Shown: positions 25,668 through 34,299 of the stretch, one piece after another
Position numbering within the stretch: position 1 is the first letter of the stretch
Layout of the letters: each line of letters opens with the position of its first letter
Source: Candidatus Melainabacteria bacterium
GTDB taxonomy: Bacteria; Cyanobacteriota; Vampirovibrionia; Obscuribacterales; Obscuribacteraceae
NCBI GenBank assembly: GCA_003963305.1
Contig: RXJR01000006.1
Location: forward strand, 221,171 to 285,170
Direction: 5' to 3'
Length of the DNA: 64,000 nucleotides
The notes under the pieces: model-generated
The model's input: only the letters and a program-made list of their open reading frames with translations
Told to the model about the DNA's origin: nothing
Databases searched by the model: none
Made by a program: the position numbers and the translations under genes

Positions 25668-26085
25668 GTTGGTGCAATAAGTAAAGCCCCCAGTAAATGG
25701 CGGGAATGCTGATTACAGCTATCGAAATCGTCATGCCAACTTTCCAAATCTCGGGGCCAAAACTGCGCTGATCGCTGGACATACAAATATCCACTAAGGA
25801 TCCCAGGCAGTAACACAAGTTCCAGAAGACCGGAAGCACCGTAAGGGCGAACAGATAGGCAATTGGCTCTACTAAATCTTCACCGCCAACCAGAACGTTA
25901 GCCTGCCTGATACAAAATGCGTACAAAACAAACGAGACTACTGTTGCCGCAACGATGAGCAGATTGTAGAAAAAGCGGCGCTGCTCCCACCATTTCCATA
26001 TCTCGGTCCTGGTTACGTTCGGCCCGACCAGAGGCTGGAAAAGCCCAGAGGCTTCTCTATCTGCAGCAAAATTATTCTCGACCAT
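25651..26085 (-). CDS. Small multi-pass membrane protein, unknown
   Basis: Product of 144 residues with three clear hydrophobic helices (about 37-57, 72-98 and 115-138) and a polar N-terminus containing TRTEIWKWWEQRRF just before the first helix. No family was recognised. Its stop codon lies inside the terminator hairpin of the convergent regulator gene. Confidence 0.6.
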   Translation of the reverse strand: MVENNFAADREASGLFQPLVGPNVTRTEIWKWWEQRRFFYNLLIVAATVVSFVLYAFCIRQANVLVGGEDLVEPIAYLFALTVLPVFWNLCYCLGSLVDICMSSDQRSFGPEIWKVGMTISIAVISIPAIYWGLYLLHQQIKTR

Positions 26086-26630
26086 AGGTTCATTGTATAG
26101 ACTGCCGCTTAATTTCGCTCGCTCTCATCGAACCTCATCGCAAACGGCTCTGGCGCTGTCCTGAATGGCTCCAGCAACATCCTGAATGGCTCTAAGCCAT
26201 CTTCCAGAGCGAACCAACTTTCGCAACACGTCGCTCGCTCAGGCTCTTGATGCATGCCACTATATGCAGTGACATGATAAAAAAAGAAGACGTATTGAAG
26301 TTTCAAGCAATATTACAAATTGCCGATACCGCTTGACATATATCGTTTGCGTATAGCCTGATTTGATCGCGTAATCTTATATGAGAGAAGACTTCACAAG
26401 CACGAAGTCAAGCGCCCGAAAACCACGCATAATCTGATTCTGTAGAAATTGTGCAGAAGGAAACTATAGACTTTTTAAGTAAACACAGAGCCTGTTCGCT
26501 AGACATTCTTGAAATCCACCCGATATGATGTGCAGCGAGCCATTGATAACTTATCTATGGATAGTCTGTATCAGCAACTGCTGATAATCCGAGACTTAAA
26601 AACCGACATCGGTGACTAAGGAGAAGTAAC
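26086..26630. other. 545-base intergenic region upstream of the O-acyltransferase operon
   Basis: No gene is supportable; a 65-codon minus-strand frame (26109-26306) lacks a start signal. The region contains the 18-base palindrome at 26569-26586 and ACCGACATCGGT (26602-26613), both just before the MBOAT gene. A TTGACA at 26333 has no good -10 partner. The length suggests a regulated promoter or long leader. Confidence 0.5.
26569..26586. promoter_or_regulatory. Palindrome TATCAGCAACTGCTGATA, possible operator
   Basis: Perfect 8-bp arms TATCAGCA/TGCTGATA around AC, 45 bases before the TTG start of the MBOAT gene. The symmetry suggests a dimeric regulator site or a leader hairpin. Inferred only. 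Confidence 0.35.
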
Positions 26631-28082
26631 TTGCTATTCAACAGTTTGCAGTACTTGGTGTTCTTGCCCACAGTATTTTTGCTGTTCTGGCTGCTTCCAC
26701 ATCGCGCCCGCGTGCCACTGCTCTTGGTGGCAAGTTATGTGTTCTACATGACCTGGCGTCCGATTTATGGATTGCTCATCCTTGGCTTGACCGTCGCTAA
26801 CTGGCTGCTCGTCAACCGGCTCGGCAAATCGGAAACTAAGAAAAAGGCATGGCTCACCGCGACCGTCACGGTCAACTTAGTTACTCTGGCAATCTTTAAA
26901 TATCTGAATTTTGGTCTCGATACCATCAAAGATGGTCTTGCTCTGGCTGGCGTCAATTGGCATGAACCTCACCTCCACATTCTCCTCCCGCTCGGTATTT
27001 CGTTCTTCGTATTCGAGTTTATTCACTATGCGGTTGAAGTTTACAGAGGCAAACCAGTAGTCAAATCGCTCATCGATTTTGGCTTGTTCGCATCCTTCTT
27101 CCCCACGCAGATCGCAGGTCCGATCAAACGCTATCAAGACTTCATTCCGCAGCTCAGCATTCCAGCTAAGTTCAAATGGGAATACGTCGATGAAGGTATG
27201 CAGATGATCCTCATGGGTCTCGGCAAAAAAGTTTTGATTGCAGACAACCTGGCAATGGTTGTGCAAGCAGGCTTTTCACACCCGGAGAATTTCTCTTCCT
27301 TAGATCTCTGGTTGATCACCTATGCATTCGCTTTCCAGATCTTCTTCGACTTCGCCGGATACACAGATATCGCCCGCGGTTCCGCAATGTTGTTCGGCTA
27401 CAAAGTGCCGATCAACTTCAATTTGCCTTACCTGGCTGCGAACGTAGCTGACTTCTGGCACCGTTGGCACATCAGCTTGTCCACATGGTTAAGAGACTAC
27501 CTCTTTATTCCTCTGGGCGGTTCACGTGGCGGCAAGTGGCTGAACTACAGAAACTTGTTCCTCACCATGACACTGGGCGGTCTGTGGCACGGAGCTGCCA
27601 TGCACTTCCTGGCATGGGGCGCATATCAAGGCGCGCTGCTCATCTTGCACAAGGAATACTCAAGAGGGCTGGAAAGAGCTGGAGTCGCTTCAAAACTTCT
27701 CAGCTCCAAGCTCTATCACGTCGTTTCAGTCATCGTGACATTCCACATCGTCTGTCTCGGCTGGGTATTGTTCCGCGCTGATGACTTGAACATTGCCGGT
27801 AAGATCATTGCCAAGTTGGCTCAGGCTCCAGAAGCTCTGGCACACTTCAGCTCATCGCAACTGGCTGTTCTTCAGATCCGTGATCCAATCATCTTCCCTT
27901 CGTTGGTTCTGATTGTTCCTGCGTTGATGGTCTCTCATCTGGTCGTCAACTGGCTGAACGATAAAAAGTTCTACCAGAGCCCACCCTGGGCAGTGCAGGT
28001 AGCCGTCATGGTTGTCCTCATGTGCGTGCTGACAATCTTCAGTCCAGATAGTTCACCGAAGTTCATTTACTTCCAGTTCTAA
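26631..28082 (+). CDS. MBOAT-family O-acyltransferase (AlgI/DltB-like)
   Basis: Product of 483 residues from a TTG with AAGGAGA about 6 bases upstream. It starts MLFNSLQYLVFLP, the family's typical beginning, and has about ten membrane helices. The MBOAT signature is present: FWHRWHISLSTWLRDYLFIPLGGS (first His of the pair H277) and the catalytic H320 in GGLWHGAAMHF. Family members move acyl groups (usually acetyl) across the inner membrane onto polysaccharides, partnered by a membrane-anchored SGNH protein. Three such partners follow directly, which supports a role in O-acylation of an exopolysaccharide or cell-wall glycan. Confidence 0.93.
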   Translation: MLFNSLQYLVFLPTVFLLFWLLPHRARVPLLLVASYVFYMTWRPIYGLLILGLTVANWLLVNRLGKSETKKKAWLTATVTVNLVTLAIFKYLNFGLDTIKDGLALAGVNWHEPHLHILLPLGISFFVFEFIHYAVEVYRGKPVVKSLIDFGLFASFFPTQIAGPIKRYQDFIPQLSIPAKFKWEYVDEGMQMILMGLGKKVLIADNLAMVVQAGFSHPENFSSLDLWLITYAFAFQIFFDFAGYTDIARGSAMLFGYKVPINFNLPYLAANVADFWHRWHISLSTWLRDYLFIPLGGSRGGKWLNYRNLFLTMTLGGLWHGAAMHFLAWGAYQGALLILHKEYSRGLERAGVASKLLSSKLYHVVSVIVTFHIVCLGWVLFRADDLNIAGKIIAKLAQAPEALAHFSSSQLAVLQIRDPIIFPSLVLIVPALMVSHLVVNWLNDKKFYQSPPWAVQVAVMVVLMCVLTIFSPDSSPKFIYFQF

Positions 28083-28159
28083 TGGTCAAGTGACGTCGGC
28101 GGGTAGAGTCCAGGCTTGTCACAACAAGTTCTGCGAGTCGAACGATTCAGGCATCTCCT

Positions 28160-29419
28160 TTGGCAACAGCACAATCAACTACTTCTAATAAGCCACAATC
28201 CGCGCGTAAGCTCGTGAAAAGCCGCTTCCTCGTTGCAATTGTTGCATTCATCGCGGTCAGCGCCGTGTGGGGCTGGACACGTCTGGGGGCTCTCAGTCCT
28301 TCGGATTTCCCGTTCCACACCTGGACAGCCTGCGCGATCGAAGACTTCCTCAGCAACGAGCAGGGTCGACCTCAAATCGACCTCGTTGGTTCATCGCTCA
28401 TGCTTGCACCGATTGGCGGAGTCGACGCCGACTTCACCAACGCCGCTGTAGATGCCCCACATCACCACCGCAGTCTCTACTTCGAGAACGCCTTCAAGAA
28501 GCGCACAGGCGAGTCAGTGAAGACATTCAACTTCGCCTTGCCTGGCGAAATGCCGTCTGATGCCTACCTGATTACAAAGTTCCTGATGAAGGGCGAGAAA
28601 CGCCCTGACGTAATCGTTTATGGCGTCGGACCAAGAGATTTCCTCGACAATCTCTTACCGAGTCCGTCGGCAACAGACCCTTACGCCTGGTTGAGCAGAT
28701 TTGGAGACGTCAACGACCGCATCGCTCTGATTTCACCAGACTGGCAGCAACGACTGAACTACGAGTTAGGACGCCTGATCTATCCATACGGTCAGAAAGT
28801 CGACCTCAACAATTCATTCTGCCGAGCGGTGACAGCAACATTGAACAAAGTCGTTCCACCAACTGACGGTGGAGCGCCGATGAGCGTGCGCCGGACCATT
28901 TTGCCTGAATACCGCAACTTCGAAGTCGGCAAAAACGAATGTCTGTTCACTCCGACCACAGATGCCAACCGCCCGGCATTCACCGATAACATCGCCGAAT
29001 ACAAGAAGCGCTACAAGCACATGAAGTGGGACACATATCTCACTCAGATGCGCTTCATGATCGATATTCTCAATACTGCCCGTGAACGTAAGACGCACAT
29101 GGTCATCGTCGCCATGCCGATTACGCCGATTAACCGCTCCCTGCTCAGCGACCTCGCCTGGGATACATACAAGCGCAGCATCAAGGTCATAGCGCTGGCA
29201 AAAGGCGCTACCTTCATCGACATGGAAGGAAGCGGCAAGTTCGCGGTCAAAGATTTCAGCGACACTGTCCACCTGCATTCAGGCGGCGGAGCCAAATTGC
29301 TGGATCTGCTGTCAGAGCGCCTGGCTAACGATCGCGCTGTAATGACAGCATTGAATCAACCCGCCAGGGCTGATCAGAATTCAACTACCGTCGCCGGCTT
29401 GAAAGGACAGCTTCAATGA
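28160..29419 (+). CDS. SGNH-like O-acyltransferase partner protein 1
   Basis: Product of 419 residues. The start is a TTG at 28160 without a strong ribosome binding site; no ATG is nearby. One N-terminal membrane anchor (about 22-42). SGNH-like blocks: GSS at 77-79, GVGPRDF, and the C-terminal pair D368/H371 (FSDTVHLH). A shared internal block (DNIAEYKKRYK) occurs in all three paralogues. Resembles AlgJ/DltD/DUF1574-type proteins acting outside the membrane with an MBOAT protein. The next gene overlaps its stop by four bases. Confidence 0.82.
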   Translation: MATAQSTTSNKPQSARKLVKSRFLVAIVAFIAVSAVWGWTRLGALSPSDFPFHTWTACAIEDFLSNEQGRPQIDLVGSSLMLAPIGGVDADFTNAAVDAPHHHRSLYFENAFKKRTGESVKTFNFALPGEMPSDAYLITKFLMKGEKRPDVIVYGVGPRDFLDNLLPSPSATDPYAWLSRFGDVNDRIALISPDWQQRLNYELGRLIYPYGQKVDLNNSFCRAVTATLNKVVPPTDGGAPMSVRRTILPEYRNFEVGKNECLFTPTTDANRPAFTDNIAEYKKRYKHMKWDTYLTQMRFMIDILNTARERKTHMVIVAMPITPINRSLLSDLAWDTYKRSIKVIALAKGATFIDMEGSGKFAVKDFSDTVHLHSGGGAKLLDLLSERLANDRAVMTALNQPARADQNSTTVAGLKGQLQ

Positions 29420-30765
29420 CCGGAACTATCGCACCACCACCAGCAGTGGAACAACAGCATGCCAACCATCATGGCGATGCACCATTGCCGTTCGTCGATC
29501 GCCGCAAGAATGGACCGAGATACAAACGCGGCTACCAGAGCGTTTTCGTGTTGTCGTTTGTTGCTTACATAGCAATCAACTTGTATCTATCTTTCTCGGG
29601 ACCAATTGAATTCGATCCCTACAATTACATTTACCGCGGCTGGTCGTGGTGGATTCTCAACGATCTGAGACGACATCCGCAGCCACATAATGTGGCGTTG
29701 CTGGGGTCTTCGCTGATGGTTAGCGCGGTGGCAGGAACGGATGCCAACTTCCTAAACGAGAAGATAGACCTGACCAATTACCACAAAGCTGCTTACCTCG
29801 ACGACAGATTACAAGCCAAATTCGGTGGAAAATTCAACACCTTCAACCTCTCTGCGCCAGGACAGATGCCGTCTGACGCCTTCATGACGCTGAAGGCGAT
29901 GGTCAACACTGCTGACCGCCCTGAAGTGGTTGTCTATGGCGTAGCGCCAAGAGATTTCATCGACAGCACGCTTTCGAGCCCGGTAGATACCGAGCCATTC
30001 CACTATTTGAAGCGCATCGTCAACCTTGATGATGTTTCCAGCGCGCTCTTCAGAAGCCCACAAGCCAAGCTGGATTTCTGGCTCTCGAAGAGTTTGTACT
30101 TCTATCAATACTCACTGGACATTGAAATGGCAGTGAACGAATTTGTCACCGAAAAACTGGCTGTATTGCTGCCACCAGACAAGAAACATCCTTTCACCTG
30201 GTGGGATCGCACGAGATTGCTGCCTAATTATCTGCCAGGCGAAATCAAGCCGGGCGCGATGATTAGCGCGCCTATGGATTTCGAAACAGCGAAAACACAC
30301 TTCGCCGACAACACGAAAGAATACATTCAACGCTACAAAAAGCCTGATCGACACATTTACAAAACCCAGTTCATTTTCCTGAACAAACTGGCCGAGTTTT
30401 GTCATCGCGAAAAGATTGAACTCGTCATCGTCAACATGCCGATTACGCGTTACAACGTCAGCATTCTCAAGCCGCAAGTATATTTGAATTACATTCAGGC
30501 GCTGCGTGAGTGGGCTTTTTATCACAACTTCCTCGCTTACGATTTGTCGAACTTCGAAAAATACGAGCGCTCCGACTTCCATGATTCAGTTCATTTGAAC
30601 GCATTTGGCGGCAAGAAACTGTTCGACAATATCGTTGAAATTCTCAGCTCAAACATCCGCACATCTTCAGCAATGGAGATGGCCGGCAAAGAGCTGGAGC
30701 GCCATCGCGCCATTGCTGAATACAGCAAGAATCATCCTGAGCAACCGGGGATGAGACCGCTATGA
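29416..30765 (+). CDS. SGNH-like O-acyltransferase partner protein 2
   Basis: Product of 449 residues, the ATG overlapping the previous stop by four bases. One anchor helix (about 42-62). Blocks: GSSLM (S98), GVAPRDF, DNTKEYIQRYK, and D390/H393 (DSVHLNAFGGKK). Same architecture as the genes on both sides and clearly a tandem duplicate that has diverged. Probable extracytoplasmic acyl-transferring or esterase partner of the MBOAT protein. Confidence 0.85.
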   Translation: MTGTIAPPPAVEQQHANHHGDAPLPFVDRRKNGPRYKRGYQSVFVLSFVAYIAINLYLSFSGPIEFDPYNYIYRGWSWWILNDLRRHPQPHNVALLGSSLMVSAVAGTDANFLNEKIDLTNYHKAAYLDDRLQAKFGGKFNTFNLSAPGQMPSDAFMTLKAMVNTADRPEVVVYGVAPRDFIDSTLSSPVDTEPFHYLKRIVNLDDVSSALFRSPQAKLDFWLSKSLYFYQYSLDIEMAVNEFVTEKLAVLLPPDKKHPFTWWDRTRLLPNYLPGEIKPGAMISAPMDFETAKTHFADNTKEYIQRYKKPDRHIYKTQFIFLNKLAEFCHREKIELVIVNMPITRYNVSILKPQVYLNYIQALREWAFYHNFLAYDLSNFEKYERSDFHDSVHLNAFGGKKLFDNIVEILSSNIRTSSAMEMAGKELERHRAIAEYSKNHPEQPGMRPL

Positions 30766-32117
30766 GCTCCGAGACGAATTCAACAATCGCAAAAGAAGCG
30801 ACTTTAACAGACACGAAATCGACGATGGAAACATCGCTACAGAACATTTCGTCGACGTACGAAAGCCTGAAGAAGTCCGAGAAGAAAACATCACCACTGA
30901 CCTGCCGCACACTCTCAGCATTCCTGCTCTTCGCGGTCGTAAACATAGCGATATCTTATATAGTGCCACATCCAGCCAGAGTAGTGGATGAAGAATTCAT
31001 TCGCTCGAACGGTTCGGAAGCTCGCCAGCAAGGCAAGTGGACATGGTGGATCAGCCGCAACTACCTGGGTCGCCGCCATGCACCGGATATTGCCACTATG
31101 GGCAGCTCGCAGATGGGCTCGGCAACTTTCTCAGCCGACGCTGCCACGTTGAAGAAGCCTCTGGATTGTGTCCTGCACCGCAGCAGCTCAACGCTCGAGA
31201 AAGAACTCTTCGACCGCACCGGCAAGCGCGTAGATACCTTCAACTTCGCTATGGGCGGGTCGATGGCTTCTGATGCTTACATGTTCTCCAGTGCGCTTTT
31301 CAAAGCCGATAAGAAACCCAGAATGGTTGTTATCGGAGTCAGCCCCCGCGACTTCATCGACAATACACTGCCTTCTGTAAGCGCCACTGAACCATTCAAT
31401 TTCTTCGCCCCCTTCGTTGAACTGGGCGAACTGAGCCATGTCGCATTCTCAGATCCTCTGGCAGAGTTCAACTTCTACGTCAGACAAAATCTGCCGCTTG
31501 AACGAATTCACGATGCGCTCGATCAATGGGCGAAGAATTATCAGAACGAAGCGCCGACTCAAATGACGGCTATTCCCAAAGCTTCCGAGCACAAATCATT
31601 GCTCAGAGCCGTTCTTGGCTCAGCAGACGAAGTCAGGCTGAACGAATGGCTGATACCAGAAACGATACCAGCATGGATCTTCGAAGATAACACAAAAGAA
31701 TACCTGAACAGATTTAAGAACTGCAGACCACCGCTATACAAATCCGAAAAAGCATTTTTCAATGCATTCCTGGCTAACATGGATGCTCAACACATTCCCG
31801 TGCTGGTCGTGGGAATGCCGAGCCTGCCGGCTAATCGCACCATTCTTCCAAACGACTTCTGGACAGAGTTCCGCGGTGATGTCGCCGGCATGTGCAAGAC
31901 GCACAATGCAATATGGGTCGATCACACAGATGACCCGCAATTCGAATTGCCCGATTATCTCGATACCGTACATTTAAATGCGAAAGGCGGAAAGAAAATC
32001 TTCTCCGAGATGGCAAAAGCAATAACAGCGGACCCAGAGCTGCTTTCCGTCGTCAACACGACGAAAGTTGATCCCAGGCTGACTGAAAAGAACCAACCTG
32101 CACACTTTAGCTTCTAG
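30762..32117 (+). CDS. SGNH-like O-acyltransferase partner protein 3
   Basis: Product of 451 residues, the ATG overlapping the previous stop by four bases. A longer polar N-terminal tail precedes the single helix (about 48-66). Blocks: GSSQM (S115), GVSPRDF, DNTKEYLNRFK, and D401/H404 (DTVHLNAKGGKK). All putative catalytic residues are kept, so the three copies are unlikely to be decaying duplicates. Last gene of the four-gene operon with the MBOAT protein. Confidence 0.85.
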   Translation: MSSETNSTIAKEATLTDTKSTMETSLQNISSTYESLKKSEKKTSPLTCRTLSAFLLFAVVNIAISYIVPHPARVVDEEFIRSNGSEARQQGKWTWWISRNYLGRRHAPDIATMGSSQMGSATFSADAATLKKPLDCVLHRSSSTLEKELFDRTGKRVDTFNFAMGGSMASDAYMFSSALFKADKKPRMVVIGVSPRDFIDNTLPSVSATEPFNFFAPFVELGELSHVAFSDPLAEFNFYVRQNLPLERIHDALDQWAKNYQNEAPTQMTAIPKASEHKSLLRAVLGSADEVRLNEWLIPETIPAWIFEDNTKEYLNRFKNCRPPLYKSEKAFFNAFLANMDAQHIPVLVVGMPSLPANRTILPNDFWTEFRGDVAGMCKTHNAIWVDHTDDPQFELPDYLDTVHLNAKGGKKIFSEMAKAITADPELLSVVNTTKVDPRLTEKNQPAHFSF

Positions 32118-32134
32118 GTTGCAATCGATTTGGC

Positions 32135-32758
32135 ATGACGAATCAGGCTAGTGCAAGAATTCTATTTCTGAGCCCGGATCTTGAACAGGGAAGACTAGCA
32201 AAAGAACTGTTCGACAGCGAAGCGGCTAAAGCCGAACTGGCTTGGAACGCCCTATGTGGACTTCATTCCGAACTTTCACAGGCGAACCAGGATGTGAACC
32301 TGGTGGTTATTTTGCACAACGGTATTGCTCCGAATCATCCGCAGTCAGATTCCATAAGAACGGAATCCTGGAACATTGGCACACCTGACGACAATCTATT
32401 GCAGCAAAACATATCTCGGCTGGTGGTCCGCTTGATTCTCCAGGGTGGGCGCCGCACTCCTCTCTCAGTAGAAACCACGACGAAAGCAAATCACACAGAC
32501 AACGCAAAAGCGGCAGCACAAGCCATGGTGCGGGTCGGATTGGAATCAAAAGGACGCGGTGGCAAGAAAGTAAGCGTGATTACGGGACTGCCGTTGAGTG
32601 ATACCGAATTCGATACCTTAACCACAAAATTGAAACGGACATGCGGCACAGGCGGAACACATAAAGACGGGCAAATTGAAATTCAAGGCGATCACCGCGA
32701 AAAACTTATGGCAGAACTGCAAAAGCTCGGCTACAAGCCAAAAAAAACCGGAGGCTAA
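32135..32758 (+). CDS. Phosphatase-like N-domain fused to SUI1/eIF1-like domain
   Basis: Product of 207 residues. Residues about 132-207 are a SUI1/eIF1 (YciH)-like domain: GRGGKKVSVITGLPL, then KLKRTCGTGGTHKDGQIEIQGDH and a C-terminal helix ending LGYKPKK. Residues about 7-100 resemble a low-molecular-weight protein tyrosine phosphatase/arsenate reductase fold (RILFLSP ... GRLAKELF, then VVILHNG and SWNIGTPDD), but the catalytic CX5R loop is not intact because there is no cysteine at the expected position. The SUI1 part would act in translation initiation; the N-terminal assignment is by eye. Starts 17 bases after the SGNH cluster and may be cotranscribed. Confidence 0.75.
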   Translation: MTNQASARILFLSPDLEQGRLAKELFDSEAAKAELAWNALCGLHSELSQANQDVNLVVILHNGIAPNHPQSDSIRTESWNIGTPDDNLLQQNISRLVVRLILQGGRRTPLSVETTTKANHTDNAKAAAQAMVRVGLESKGRGGKKVSVITGLPLSDTEFDTLTTKLKRTCGTGGTHKDGQIEIQGDHREKLMAELQKLGYKPKKTGG

Positions 32759-32809
32759 CCGTGCGCTTTTGGTTGGCCACGGCATGAAATTTGCAAAGCC
32801 AACCGCCAG

Positions 32810-33475
32810 CTAGAAATTACCGGCGTTCAAAACTCGGATGGCCGCACTTGCGGCGCCGAATCCATTATCGATATTTACTACTGTAACTCCCGGTACACAG
32901 CTGGATAATAGGCTGTTCAAAGCCGCCTGCCCTCCAGCTGTCACACCATAGCCCACGCTTGTGGGAACCGCAATGACGACGGATGGAACCAGACCAGCCA
33001 ACACTGTGGGCAGCGCCGCATCCATTCCAGCAACAGCGATAATTATCGGAAAGTTCTGTAGAGCAGGCGCAGCATCGACAATGCGCCACAGACCAGCTAC
33101 TCCCAGATCCTGAAAAACAGATGCAACATATCCATAATATTCAAGCGTCTTGGCGGCCTCAGCAACAATCGGCAAGTCGGAGGTGCCACCGGATACGATT
33201 GCGACAAGAAGACTGCGATTCAATTCAATCGGCTCACCAACTACAGCCGTGTTCGAAAGTGCATCATAAGTGATTACAGCTTTCGTTTCCTTGGGCAGCT
33301 TCGCGTACTGCTCGGGGGTCAACCGGGTCAGCAAAACTCTGCGCCCTTCTTCAAAAATCTGTCCGACAATGCGGCTTATTTGATCGATACTTTTGGAAGC
33401 ACAAAAAATGCATTCGTCCAGGCCGGTGCGTTCGCGCCGGTCTCTGTCTTCCATAAAATCGTCAGTCAGTGTCAT
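32810..33475 (-). CDS. larB: Nickel-pincer cofactor biosynthesis protein LarB
   Basis: Product of 221 residues. The AIR carboxylase-like core has VAIVSGGTSDLPIVAEAA, the PTSVGYG block and a Gly/Ala-rich C-terminus with NIDNGFGAA. LarB carboxylates and hydrolyses the pyridinium ring of nicotinic acid adenine dinucleotide, the first step towards the nickel-pincer nucleotide of lactate racemase-type enzymes. Its ATG overlaps the larE stop by four bases. Last gene of the larC-larE-larB operon. Confidence 0.94.
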   Translation of the reverse strand: MTLTDDFMEDRDRRERTGLDECIFCASKSIDQISRIVGQIFEEGRRVLLTRLTPEQYAKLPKETKAVITYDALSNTAVVGEPIELNRSLLVAIVSGGTSDLPIVAEAAKTLEYYGYVASVFQDLGVAGLWRIVDAAPALQNFPIIIAVAGMDAALPTVLAGLVPSVVIAVPTSVGYGVTAGGQAALNSLLSSCVPGVTVVNIDNGFGAASAAIRVLNAGNF

Positions 33476-34299
33476 TTAGCTGCTTGTAGAAATGCGCTTC
33501 CGGTGCGGTAAGCAGTCACATCCAGCGGATGGCTCTTGAACCTGTTTGCCAACAGCGAACGGATCTCGTGCTCGATCGATTCGTTCTGTCTGATATTCGA
33601 CGAAACTTCCGGTAGGGATTTTTCATCGATCTCGATTACTACCTTCCCATTTCGCAACCTGCATCTCACAGTTCGGCAAGAATATTTTTCAGAAATGAAT
33701 AATTCGATAGCATTAATACTTTTCAGTTCGTCCGGCTCAATTGATATGCCGGTTTCAACGCGACTGGCCAGGCAGGGCGCCGCAGGCAGGTCTGAATACT
33801 GCGAAATACCATACAAAGGTGCCAGCTCTCGAATCATTTGCTTCGTGACATCGGCTTCGACGAAAGGATGCCTGACGCCGTAAGTTTTTGCCGCTTTGAG
33901 ACCGGGACGAAACTCAAGCAAATCATCCTTGTTCGTTCCAGACACGATCACTGCATCGGTAGCCGAACGTATGGTGCCATACAAAGCAGATTTACAGTAG
34001 AAGCATCTATCGACCGGATTTTCGCGGTAGTTCGGATCGGCAAATTCATTCGCATCCACCAATCGCACATTCCACTTGAACTGCTCGGCGCACTCCAGAA
34101 CGCGAGCAGTAGCCTGCTCTGGAACCGCAGCAGAAACCGCGTGAAACATCGTGCAGTTCACAGCACTCTTCTGAGACACCGCAAAACAAATCGAAGAGAG
34201 AACAAGACTGTCGATGCCGCCGCTGAGAGCGACAGCGATATTGTCGACATCGCTTATTATCTGTTCTAAGGCTTCAGCCTTTTCAATTATGCTCATCAT
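33472..34299 (-). CDS. larE: ATP-dependent sacrificial sulfur transferase LarE
   Basis: Product of 275 residues. The PP-loop ATP pyrophosphatase motif SGGIDS is at 26-31. A PCLASR motif places a cysteine at residue 176, the position known in Lactiplantibacillus LarE to donate its own sulfur. An RCFYCKSALY block (about 98-107) holds two further cysteines. It adenylates the carboxylate made by LarB and transfers sulfur, forming the thiocarboxylates that bind nickel. Overlaps larC by 17 bases. Confidence 0.95.
   Translation of the reverse strand: MMSIIEKAEALEQIISDVDNIAVALSGGIDSLVLSSICFAVSQKSAVNCTMFHAVSAAVPEQATARVLECAEQFKWNVRLVDANEFADPNYRENPVDRCFYCKSALYGTIRSATDAVIVSGTNKDDLLEFRPGLKAAKTYGVRHPFVEADVTKQMIRELAPLYGISQYSDLPAAPCLASRVETGISIEPDELKSINAIELFISEKYSCRTVRCRLRNGKVVIEIDEKSLPEVSSNIRQNESIEHEIRSLLANRFKSHPLDVTAYRTGSAFLQAAK

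Noticed and set aside
26109..26306. 65-codon minus-strand frame in the long intergenic gap
   Set aside because: It starts at a TTG without a ribosome binding site and its protein shows no family features.
26333..26357. TTGACA with TATAGC as a promoter for the MBOAT operon
   Set aside because: The spacer is only 13 bases, too short for a sigma-70 promoter, and the start is about 300 bases further on.
32771..32804. Inverted repeat between the SUI1 fusion gene and larB as a terminator
   Set aside because: The stem is only 7 bp with a 20-base loop and no T tract follows on either strand.
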